Shown piece by piece: positions 56,631-64,000 of a DNA stretch of 64,000 nt. Origin of the DNA: CBDCUC01 sp965222485 (lineage in GTDB: Bacteria > Pseudomonadota > Alphaproteobacteria > Rhizobiales > Hyphomicrobiaceae). The notes under the pieces are model-generated. The model saw only the letters and a list, made by a program, of their open reading frames with translations. It did no database searches and was not told where the DNA came from. How positions within the stretch are numbered: position 1 is the first letter of the stretch; each line of letters begins with the position of its first letter. The translations under genes and the position numbers were made by a program. The DNA lies in assembly GCA_965222485.1 (NCBI GenBank), contig CBDCUC010000040.1, positions 1 to 64,000 of the forward strand, in the 5' to 3' direction.

Positions 56631-57491
56631 ATGGCCGATAAAGATAGCGCAACAAAGAGCTTCAACGCCGCCCTGGTACAGATGTGCTCAGGCCGCGATG
56701 TCGATCGCAACATGGAAGACGCTTCAAACCTCATCCGCGAAGCGGCCGCCCTTGGTGCTGTGTACATTCAAACACCAGAAATGACGACGATATTGGAGCT
56801 TGAACTTGAACCGTTGCTTGCGTCGACGACAACTGAACAAGACAGTGACGCATTACGGCACTTTCAAGATCTTGCCAGGGACCTCCAAGTGTGGCTGCAC
56901 ATCGGCTCCATGGCGGTCCGCGTGGGAGGCGATGAAAAACTTGCCAATCGCTCCTTCCTCATTGCGCCCGATGGCACCATTGCAACCCGGTATGACAAAC
57001 TTCACATGTTCGACGTCGATCTGCCGGACGGAGAAAGCTACTCCGAAAGCGACAAATATAAGCCCGGCCAAAAGGCTGTTATCGCCGATTTGCCATGGGG
57101 GAAGATGGGACTGACCATCTGTTACGATCTGCGGTTTCCAGCCCTACACCGGGCACTTGCCCAAGCCGGCGCCGTCATGTTGGCGTCACCAGCAGCCTTT
57201 ACGCACACAACGGGCAAGGCCCATTGGCACACGCTGATTAAAGCCCGCGCCATCGAAGCTCAATGTTTCGTTTTCGCGGCCAACCAGGGCGGTATGCATG
57301 AAATTGGCCGGCGCACCTACGGTCATTCACTGATTGTTTCACCTTGGGGCGAAATACTGGCTGAAGGCGGCGAAGAACCAGGCGTCATCACGGCAAGGAT
57401 TGACCTATCGCAGGTCGAGGAGGTGCGAAATCGCGTGCCATCCCTGAAACACGACCGAAACTTTGATGTAATGACCATAGACCGAACTTGA
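56631..57491 (+). CDS. carbon-nitrogen hydrolase (nitrilase superfamily, Nit-like)
   Basis: 286 residues. The Glu-Lys-Cys triad is visible: Glu in YIQTPEMTTI, Lys in RYDKLHMFDVDLP and Cys in GLTICYDLRFPAL. The YDKLHMFDVDLPDGESYSES block is typical of Nit1/Nit2-type members, which act on deaminated glutathione or omega-amides. It is flanked by grxC, which suits a glutathione repair role (inference). Confidence 0.93.
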   Translation: MADKDSATKSFNAALVQMCSGRDVDRNMEDASNLIREAAALGAVYIQTPEMTTILELELEPLLASTTTEQDSDALRHFQDLARDLQVWLHIGSMAVRVGGDEKLANRSFLIAPDGTIATRYDKLHMFDVDLPDGESYSESDKYKPGQKAVIADLPWGKMGLTICYDLRFPALHRALAQAGAVMLASPAAFTHTTGKAHWHTLIKARAIEAQCFVFAANQGGMHEIGRRTYGHSLIVSPWGEILAEGGEEPGVITARIDLSQVEEVRNRVPSLKHDRNFDVMTIDRT

Positions 57492-57527
57492 CCAACCAAC
57501 AGCCACTCTCAACTGCGGTAGTCGCAA

Positions 57528-58007
57528 ATGATCAAGTACCAGCTGCAATGCAATGAGCAGCACACATTCGAGGCATGGTTCTCAAACAGCACAGGCTTCG
57601 ACAATCAGTCGAAAGCCGGTGAAGTCGTTTGCCCGGTCTGCGGTTCTACTGACGTGGAAAAAGCGCTGATGGCGCCTGCCGTCAAGACTCGGCGCAACCA
57701 CGATCGAAAATCGCAAGTCGGCTCAGAATCACAATCACTCGTACACAACGCCGCCGACAAGGACGTCCAGGCGCTGTCCGAAGCAGCCGCCGAAGCCGTT
57801 GATACACTGCGCAAGTTACGCCGCCACGTTGAAGAAAACGCCGAGTATGTGGGTCCGCGCTTCGCGGAAGAAGCCCGTAAGATCCATTTTGAAGAAACCG
57901 AAAAGCGCGGCATTTGGGGACAGGCAACAAGCTCCGAAACGCGCGAACTCTTGGAAGAGGGCATTTCCGTACTTCCCGTCCCGGAGCTGCCTGAAGATAA
58001 CAACTAG
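57528..58007 (+). CDS. DUF1178 family protein
   Basis: 159 residues. Starts MIKYQLQCNEQHTFEAWFSN, with a CPVCGSTDVEKALMAPAV zinc-ribbon-like part, and ends with IHFEETEKRGIWGQATS and VLPVPELPE, the usual DUF1178 pattern. Function unknown. It follows the nitrilase gene by 36 bases, a conserved pair in this order. Confidence 0.93.
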   Translation: MIKYQLQCNEQHTFEAWFSNSTGFDNQSKAGEVVCPVCGSTDVEKALMAPAVKTRRNHDRKSQVGSESQSLVHNAADKDVQALSEAAAEAVDTLRKLRRHVEENAEYVGPRFAEEARKIHFEETEKRGIWGQATSSETRELLEEGISVLPVPELPEDNN

Positions 58008-58192
58008 CGAGTAGCATCCCTTCGCACTCAGTGCTCCAGACCCGCAAGAACCAGCGCAAAAAAACGACATTGGCTGTCACAAAAGGGCGATAATCCATTC
58101 GTGCGTCACTCAGCCTTCCTCCGGCTGCTAGGCACCAAAGTGGTACGCCCATCTGGCCGGACCCGAACATCAAAAACACTGGAGAATGCCGG

Positions 58193-60196
58193 ATGGCTGA
58201 CGGCAACACACCTGCTTCTTCTGATACGAATACGACATGTGAACAATTCGAAGCCGCTGAGGACTTCCCGACCAACAACTCACAAAACCCGACGCTCGGA
58301 GACATCATTGAAGAGCGGCTATCTCGGCGCGGGCTCATGTCGGGGTTGCTCGCAACAACGGCGGTCGCGTCGGCGATTTCACCCAGCTTGTTCCTCGCCG
58401 GCTGCGACAACACACCATCCACAACACCATCATTCGACTTCGGCGAGGTGACAGTCGGCAGCGATGGCTACCACTACGTCGCCAAAGGGTATAACGCCGA
58501 TATTCTGATCCGCTGGGGTGACGCAGTACTACCTAATGCGCCAAAATTTGAGCCTCTGAACCAATCTGCCGACGCCCAATCCGCGCAGTTTGGTTACAAC
58601 AACGATTTTCTCGGATTCTTGCCGGTTGGGAATGATCGGACCCGTGGACTTCTCGTCGTCAATCACGAGTACACCAACGAAGAGCTCATGTTTCCTGGTC
58701 TTAAGCGCCAAGACAAAAAAACTCGGTTTGCAGAAATGACGACCGACCTTGTTGCCATAGAAATGATGGCGCACGGCGGATCGGTAATTGAGATTGCCAG
58801 GCCAGAGGCAAATGGCAAGCCGACAGGTAAGTGGTCCGTCGTTGAAAACTCCTACTACGCCCGCCGCATCACCGCACAAACGGAGATGAAAATATCCGGC
58901 CCCGCCGCCGGTGACGACCGCATGAAGACGAGCTATGACCGATCGGGCAAGAAAGTCCTCGGCATGCTCAACAACTGCGCTGGCGCTTTGACGCCGTGGG
59001 GCACGTGGCTCACTTGCGAGGAAAACTTCAACGGATACTTCTGGGGCAAAGAGCACGCCGCCGATGCATCAGAATCGGCATCACTGAGGCGCTATGGAGC
59101 ACCGTCTGAATGGTACTGTTGGGGCAAGTTTCACGATCGCTTCGATATCGAGAAAGAGCCGAACGAAATAAACCGATTTGGCTGGGTCGTGGAAATTGAT
59201 CCCTTTGATCCGCGCTCAACGCCGGTGAAGCGTACAGCACTCGGCCGCTTCAAACATGAAGGCGCCGGCAACGTCGTCAATCGCGACGGCCGCTTTGTCG
59301 TCTATCAGGGCGATGATCAGCATTTCGAATATGTTTACCGCTTCGTCTCGCGCGACAAAGTCGATATGGCCAATCCCAAGGCAAATCGCGACATCCTCGA
59401 TAACGGAACGCTGTACGTCGCACGTTTCAACGCTAATGGAACCGGCATTTGGCTGCCGCTCGAATTCGGGCAGGGACCGCTTACACCCGCTAGCGGATTT
59501 CACAGCCAGGCGGACGTCGTGATCGATGCCCGCATTGCAGCAGACCTGTTGGGCGCCACAAAAATGGACCGGCCCGAGGACATTGATGCCAACCCAAAAA
59601 CCGGCAAAGTCTACGTGATGCTCACCCAAAACCCTCGCCGGGACGCCGCGACGGTCAATGCCGCCAACCCGCGTGCCGACAATAATTTCGGCCACATCAT
59701 TGAGATCATGCCCGACGGCGGCGATCATGCCAGGCCGACATTTCGTTGGGAGATCCTGGTAAAATGCGGCAATCCGGCAATCGCCGAAGTCGGCGCCACC
59801 TTTAACCCTGCAACAAGCGAAAACGGCTGGTTCGGTATGCCCGACAATTGCGCAATCGATGCGGAAGGACGCTTGTGGGTCGCCACAGATGGCAACTCCA
59901 TGTCTCGCACCGGACGTACCGATGGCGTCTGGGCGCTCGAAACTGAAGGCAAAGCGCGCGGCACGTCAAAGCTCTTTTTCCGATGCCCCGTCGGCGCGGA
60001 ATTGTGCGGGCCAGCCTTCACACCTGACATGGAAACGTTCTTCGTCGCCGTCCAGCATCCAGGCCAGGCCGCCGCCGGCGAAGCCTCAACATTCAATTCT
60101 CCGCTCACCCGGTGGCCGGACTTCAAATACGGCACGCCACCCCGGCCCTCGGTCGTGGCGATCACACGCAGGGGCGGTGGAAAAATCGCTGTCTAG
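58193..60196 (+). CDS. PhoX family alkaline phosphatase, Tat-exported
   Basis: 667 residues. A twin-arginine signal (SRRGLMSGLLATTAVASA) is followed by LFLAGC, a possible lipobox. The beta-propeller carries PhoX motifs (GLLVVNHEYTNEELMFPG, GTWLTCEENFNGYF, VVYQGDDQHFEYVYRFVS, RPEDIDANPKTGKVYVMLTQ). Family members bind calcium and iron, and the fold starts with the DUF839 domain. It removes phosphate from organic esters in the periplasm. A Pho-box-like half-site (CTGTCAC) lies at 58074-58080. Confidence 0.93.
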   Translation: MADGNTPASSDTNTTCEQFEAAEDFPTNNSQNPTLGDIIEERLSRRGLMSGLLATTAVASAISPSLFLAGCDNTPSTTPSFDFGEVTVGSDGYHYVAKGYNADILIRWGDAVLPNAPKFEPLNQSADAQSAQFGYNNDFLGFLPVGNDRTRGLLVVNHEYTNEELMFPGLKRQDKKTRFAEMTTDLVAIEMMAHGGSVIEIARPEANGKPTGKWSVVENSYYARRITAQTEMKISGPAAGDDRMKTSYDRSGKKVLGMLNNCAGALTPWGTWLTCEENFNGYFWGKEHAADASESASLRRYGAPSEWYCWGKFHDRFDIEKEPNEINRFGWVVEIDPFDPRSTPVKRTALGRFKHEGAGNVVNRDGRFVVYQGDDQHFEYVYRFVSRDKVDMANPKANRDILDNGTLYVARFNANGTGIWLPLEFGQGPLTPASGFHSQADVVIDARIAADLLGATKMDRPEDIDANPKTGKVYVMLTQNPRRDAATVNAANPRADNNFGHIIEIMPDGGDHARPTFRWEILVKCGNPAIAEVGATFNPATSENGWFGMPDNCAIDAEGRLWVATDGNSMSRTGRTDGVWALETEGKARGTSKLFFRCPVGAELCGPAFTPDMETFFVAVQHPGQAAAGEASTFNSPLTRWPDFKYGTPPRPSVVAITRRGGGKIAV

Positions 60197-60239
60197 CAGC
60201 CCGCCATCGGCCCATCTTACCGCCCATTCAGGCCTCATA

Positions 60240-60256
60240 GGCGGGCGCAGCCCGCC
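60240..60256 (+). terminator. hairpin after the PhoX gene
   Basis: Perfect 7-bp stem GGCGGGC/GCCCGCC with a 3-base loop, 43 bases after the stop. There is no U-run after it, so it may be a weak or factor-dependent terminator. Confidence 0.4.
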
Positions 60257-60414
60257 ACGTTTGTCAGCCCGCCAGCCTACAAATTCAACAAGTTAACCCA
60301 ACGACCCTTGCAATCGCCCCCCAGGACAGTGCAAACAGGCGTAACGGTGCGCCCTTGGACATAGCGTTGCAATCGCAACGACAGCGCAAAGCCACTCTCA
60401 AGGAACGGTATTTG

Positions 60415-61404
60415 ATGCTCACGACACCTGAACGCCAGGATCACAGCCAGGCCAGTTTGCGCCACGATTGGACTGCGGAGGAAGCGCGAATACTCTACAA
60501 CGCGCCCTTCAACGATCTTCTGTTCAAAGCCCAAAGTGTTCACCGCCAGCATTTCGATCCCAATACCGTGCAAAAGAGCCGCCTCTTAAGCATCAAGACC
60601 GGAGGCTGCCCGGAGGATTGTGGCTATTGCAGCCAATCCGCGCACCACAGCTCCGGCCTCAAAGCCTCCAAGTTGATGGAGGTCCAGCGCGTCATCGACG
60701 AAGCACGCAAGGCCAAGGAACAAGGCGCAACCCGCTACTGCATGGGCGCAGCCTGGCGTGAGCCCAAAGACCGTGACATGGAGTCTGTCGTTGCCATGGT
60801 CGAGGGCGTCAAAGCCCTGGGTATGGAAACCTGCATGACGCTTGGCATGCTGTCGGACACTGACGTCGCAAAGCTCAAGCATGCCGGCCTCGACTATTAC
60901 AACCACAACATCGATACCTCTGAGCGCTATTACAGCGAAATTATAACGACGCGCACATTCTCAGAGCGCTTGGACACGTTGAGCCGTGTGCGCGAAGCCG
61001 GCATGAAGGTCTGCAGCGGCGGCATCATCGGCATGGGTGAAGAACGCCAGGACCGTATCGACATGCTGGTCACCTTGGCCAATCTTGAAACGCATCCAGA
61101 AAGCGTACCGATCAACATGCTGGTTCCCATCGAGGGAACACCTTTGGCGGATGTCGAGCAAATCGAGGGCATAGAGTTTGTACGCACCATCGCGCTCGCA
61201 CGCATCATGATGCCGCAATCCTACGTGCGCCTTTCCGCAGGGCGCACCGAAATGAGCGATGAGTTGCAAGCGCTGTGCTTCTTTGCCGGCGCCAACTCGA
61301 TCTTTGTCGGCGAGACCTTGTTGACGACCGAAAACCCCGAGCAGGATGTCGACCAGGCATTGTTTGAGCGTTTGGGACTGAAGGCGGAATCACTGGAGAA
61401 CTGA
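60415..61404 (+). CDS. bioB: biotin synthase
   Basis: 329 residues from the ATG at 60415 (AAGGAACG about ten bases upstream); the frame is open to a TTG at 60355. The radical-SAM cluster motif CPEDCGYC, YCMGAAWREPKDRDMESV, CMTLGML and YYNHNIDTSERYY are typical. It inserts sulphur into dethiobiotin. First gene of bioB-bioF-bioD-bioA. No clear BioR box (TTATCTATAA type) was found upstream. Confidence 0.97.
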   Translation: MLTTPERQDHSQASLRHDWTAEEARILYNAPFNDLLFKAQSVHRQHFDPNTVQKSRLLSIKTGGCPEDCGYCSQSAHHSSGLKASKLMEVQRVIDEARKAKEQGATRYCMGAAWREPKDRDMESVVAMVEGVKALGMETCMTLGMLSDTDVAKLKHAGLDYYNHNIDTSERYYSEIITTRTFSERLDTLSRVREAGMKVCSGGIIGMGEERQDRIDMLVTLANLETHPESVPINMLVPIEGTPLADVEQIEGIEFVRTIALARIMMPQSYVRLSAGRTEMSDELQALCFFAGANSIFVGETLLTTENPEQDVDQALFERLGLKAESLEN

Positions 61405-61416
61405 ACCGGAGGGGCT

Positions 61417-62640
61417 ATGCCAGGCAACGTCCCCGCTAAAGCCAACGCGGCTGACCGGACCAACGACCTCGACACCACGTACACCGAACATCAACGTGCG
61501 CTGACCGCTCTGGCGCGCCGAAACCGGTTGCGGCACCTCGCGCCCCACTCGGGAATCGACTTTTCCTCGAATGATTATCTCGGTCTGGCCGGGTCCAATG
61601 CGCTTAGGCAGGCGGCAGCTGACGCCATCGCCAGGGGCGTCGATATTGGTTCGGGCGGCTCGCGCCTGTTGCGCGGCAACCACCCTGAAATCACAACGTT
61701 GGAAGATGAGGCACGCGCACACTTCGGATGTGATGCAGCTATTTTTTTTGCAGGCGGGTTCCTGGCCAACACAGCACTTTTTTCCACCCTGCCACAGCGC
61801 GGCGACCTTGTTGTACACGATACCCTCATTCACGCGAGCGTCCACGACGGCATTCGAGCAGGCAGGGCAGAGACCGCAGCAGCGCACCACAACGATCCGC
61901 AATCGTTTGAAAACGAAATCCGCCGTTGGCGCGACAACGGCGGCACGGGGCGACCCTGGCTGGCAGTTGAAAGCCTCTACTCGATGGACGGCGACTGCGC
62001 ACCACTTGACGACCTCATCGCCGTAGCAGACCGCCATGACGGCACACTTATCATCGACGAAGCGCACGCCACCGGCGTCATTGGACCCGATGGGCGCGGT
62101 GCTGCCGCTCACCTGGAGGGCCGCGGCAACGTCATAACGCTGCATACCTGTGGCAAAGCGCTTGGCGTCATGGGCGCAATTATCTGCCTGCCACAGACAC
62201 TGGCAGATTTCATGGTCAATCGCTGCCGTCCGCTAATCTACGCAACCGCCCCCTCACCACTAATTTCCGCAACCGTGCGCGCAGCACTCAAGCTGGTGAG
62301 CAATGATCCCTCGCGCCGCAATGGACTGCGTCAGCGTGTCGATAGGTTTGGCACCGAATTTCGCCAGCGCTTTTCGATAGAGCCATCCGGCTCGCAAATT
62401 CAGCCGCTCATCGTCGGTTCGGATCAAAACGCAGTACGCCTTGCCGAGGCGATGCAGGCACATGGTTACGACATTCGCGCTATCCGTCCTCCGACCGTCC
62501 CTGACGGCACATCGCGTCTGCGCATTGCCATTACGCTCAACCCTTCCGACGCTGAGGTCTCCGACATGATCGGCTGCCTCGCTGACCAGCTGCAGCTCCT
62601 CAAAATAACACCCGTCCAATCGCCCGGATCGCCTGCATGA
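61417..62640 (+). CDS. bioF: 8-amino-7-oxononanoate synthase
   Basis: 407 residues. PLP enzyme motifs: FSSNDYLGLAG, GSGGSRLLRGNHPEITTLED, LIIDEAHATGVIGPDGRG and HTCGKALGVMGA, where Lys forms the Schiff base. It joins pimeloyl-ACP or -CoA to alanine. It starts 12 bases after bioB and its stop overlaps the bioD start by ATGA. Confidence 0.96.
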   Translation: MPGNVPAKANAADRTNDLDTTYTEHQRALTALARRNRLRHLAPHSGIDFSSNDYLGLAGSNALRQAAADAIARGVDIGSGGSRLLRGNHPEITTLEDEARAHFGCDAAIFFAGGFLANTALFSTLPQRGDLVVHDTLIHASVHDGIRAGRAETAAAHHNDPQSFENEIRRWRDNGGTGRPWLAVESLYSMDGDCAPLDDLIAVADRHDGTLIIDEAHATGVIGPDGRGAAAHLEGRGNVITLHTCGKALGVMGAIICLPQTLADFMVNRCRPLIYATAPSPLISATVRAALKLVSNDPSRRNGLRQRVDRFGTEFRQRFSIEPSGSQIQPLIVGSDQNAVRLAEAMQAHGYDIRAIRPPTVPDGTSRLRIAITLNPSDAEVSDMIGCLADQLQLLKITPVQSPGSPA

Positions 62641-63260
62641 CAAACCGCTACATCGTCACCGGGACCGACACCGGCATTGGTAAGACCGTATTCGCTGCCG
62701 GACTTTCGCGGTTCCTTGGGGCTGACTACTGGAAGCCGATCCAGGCGGGCACGCAGGATGGCACCGACAGCGAGCGGGTACGCGAAGTGTGCGGCGACAA
62801 AACCCGCGTACACCCGGAAGCCTATGTCTTATCGACACCCTGTTCCCCTCACCGCGCAGCCGAGCTCGATGGCGTCGAAATCGACGCATCCAATATCCAC
62901 CCACCCGAAACGCAGGCTCCCCTCGTCATCGAGGGCGCAGGCGGTGTACTGGTCCCCATAACCCGCCAGATATTGCAACCTGAACTGTTCGCATCGTGGG
63001 CCTGCCCGGTCATTCTGTGCGCGCGCACAGCGCTTGGCACGATCAACCACACGCTGATGTCGATTGAAATTTTGCAGACCCGCAAGATACCACTGCTTGG
63101 TATCGCGTTTATTGGCGACGACATTTCCGACACGATTGATACGATTGCAGCGATCAGTGGTGCAAAGGTTCTTGGACGGCTTCCCCACCTGGAAAAACTC
63201 GACAGCTCGGCGCTTGACCAAGCCTTCGCGCACTCGTTCAAACTGGAGGACTTCTCATAG
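62637..63260 (+). CDS. bioD: dethiobiotin synthetase
   Basis: 207 residues. P-loop VTGTDTGIGKTVFAAGL and VIEGAGGVLVPI are the family signature. It closes the ureido ring with ATP and carbon dioxide. The ATGA overlap with bioF shows translational coupling, and its stop overlaps the bioA GTG by one base. Confidence 0.96.
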   Translation: MTNRYIVTGTDTGIGKTVFAAGLSRFLGADYWKPIQAGTQDGTDSERVREVCGDKTRVHPEAYVLSTPCSPHRAAELDGVEIDASNIHPPETQAPLVIEGAGGVLVPITRQILQPELFASWACPVILCARTALGTINHTLMSIEILQTRKIPLLGIAFIGDDISDTIDTIAAISGAKVLGRLPHLEKLDSSALDQAFAHSFKLEDFS

Positions 63261-64000
63261 TGGGCTCCTCCCTGCCACCAAAACCAATGTCCCCCGTCTG
63301 GCACCCCTTCACGCAAGCCGCTATTCAGCCCCAAGCCGTTCCTGTTTCGCGCGCCGAAGGCGTATGGCTCGAGTGCCCGGACGGCCGCAGGATAATCGAC
63401 GGCATTTCATCGTGGTGGGTCATCACGCACGGTCACGGGCGCCCCGAGATCATTGCCGCCATTAACGAGCAGGCACAAAAACTCGATCAGGTCATATTCG
63501 CAGGCTTCACGCACGAGCCGGCAGAAAACCTCGCTGCAAGTCTGATCGAGATAATGCCGGACGAACTGACGCGTGTTTTCTTTTCAGACAGTGGCTCCAC
63601 CTCGGTCGAAGTCGCGTTAAAGATGGCGCTAGGTTACTGGCATAACATCGGTAAGCCCCGTCAGCGCATCATCGCACTTGAGCACGCCTACCATGGCGAC
63701 ACCGTCGGCACCATGTCGGCAGGCGCGCGCGGCGTATTCAACCAGGCTTACGAACCCCTACTCTACGACGTCGTCCACTTGCCCTTCCCACGCGCAGGTG
63801 CACAGCAAAAGACGCTGGACGCCCTGGAGACGGAACTAAAAACAGGACAGGCGGCAGCCCTGATTGTCGAACCACTGATCCTCGGCGCTGGCGGCATGCT
63901 GATCTACGACGCAGCAACACTGCGCGAGATGAAGCTCTTATGCGAAGCCCACAACACTTTGTTCATTGCCGACGAGGTTATGACGGCCTGGGGCCGCACG
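63260..64000 (+). CDS. bioA: adenosylmethionine-8-amino-7-oxononanoate aminotransferase, N-terminal part
   Basis: The frame from the GTG at 63260 is open to the window edge (247 codons). GGAGGA sits ten bases upstream; an ATG at 63287 is an alternative. It reads WHPFTQAAIQP, WWVITHGHGRPEI, VFFSDSGSTSVEVALKMALG, LEHAYHGDTVGTMSAG and FIADEVMTAWGRT. The PLP lysine lies beyond the edge. It completes the set bioB-F-D-A needed from pimeloyl donor to biotin. Confidence 0.95.
   Translation, partial: MGSSLPPKPMSPVWHPFTQAAIQPQAVPVSRAEGVWLECPDGRRIIDGISSWWVITHGHGRPEIIAAINEQAQKLDQVIFAGFTHEPAENLAASLIEIMPDELTRVFFSDSGSTSVEVALKMALGYWHNIGKPRQRIIALEHAYHGDTVGTMSAGARGVFNQAYEPLLYDVVHLPFPRAGAQQKTLDALETELKTGQAAALIVEPLILGAGGMLIYDAATLREMKLLCEAHNTLFIADEVMTAWGRT

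Overview
The window reads as chromosome from an alphaproteobacterium of the order Hyphomicrobiales (Rhizobiales). The evidence is gene order: Suv3-like helicase, S4 protein, FdxA and CarD; then DUF3108, rpmB, esterase-like protein, cobT, cobS, J-domain protein, bolA, CorC-type protein, aroB and aroK; then xerD, accA, L,D-transpeptidases, secA, parvulin, argJ and mutT; then methyltransferase, comF, grxC, nitrilase and DUF1178. These neighbours are familiar from that order. I cannot name the genus from the sequence alone.

Region 1 (1-9.2 kb): the C-terminal part of a very large secreted or surface protein built of cadherin-like and Calx-beta modules, cut by the left edge, followed by a TolC-type outer membrane lipoprotein. 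On the other strand lies the ATP-grasp / alpha-E / transglutaminase triad, a conserved but poorly understood set of peptide-modifying enzymes.

Region 2 (9.2-21.8 kb) is the accessory part. A short island ends beside a tRNA-Arg(CCT) and is bounded by two direct copies of a 23-bp motif. It carries an inverse-autotransporter-like beta-barrel fused to a beta-helix of 23-residue repeats, and relics of small genes on the minus strand. Next come a large RTX protein with 336-bp tandem repeats and a frameshifting 106-bp partial duplication, an SNase-fold protein without its catalytic glutamate, and a CarD regulator with a long histone-H1-like lysine/alanine tail.

Region 3 (21.8-46.9 kb) is mostly conserved housekeeping: ferredoxin, helicase, ribosomal protein L28 with a clear promoter and terminator, cobaltochelatase CobST, shikimate-pathway aroB/aroK, xerD and accA. 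Inserted in it are a small conserved membrane peptide missed by length cut-offs (37355-37498), a large exported protein of unknown function, and three tandem L,D-transpeptidase-family paralogues.

Region 4 (46.9-64 kb): secA, with a strong promoter and a 55-codon upstream reading frame of unknown role, then parvulin, argJ, TPMT, mutT, comF, grxC, nitrilase, DUF1178, a Tat-exported PhoX phosphatase, and the biotin operon bioB-bioF-bioD-bioA. bioA is cut by the right edge.

No rRNA, CRISPR array, intact integrase or transposase was seen. Start codons were chosen by hand from Shine-Dalgarno-like sequences and signal peptides, and several differ from the longest possible reading frame.
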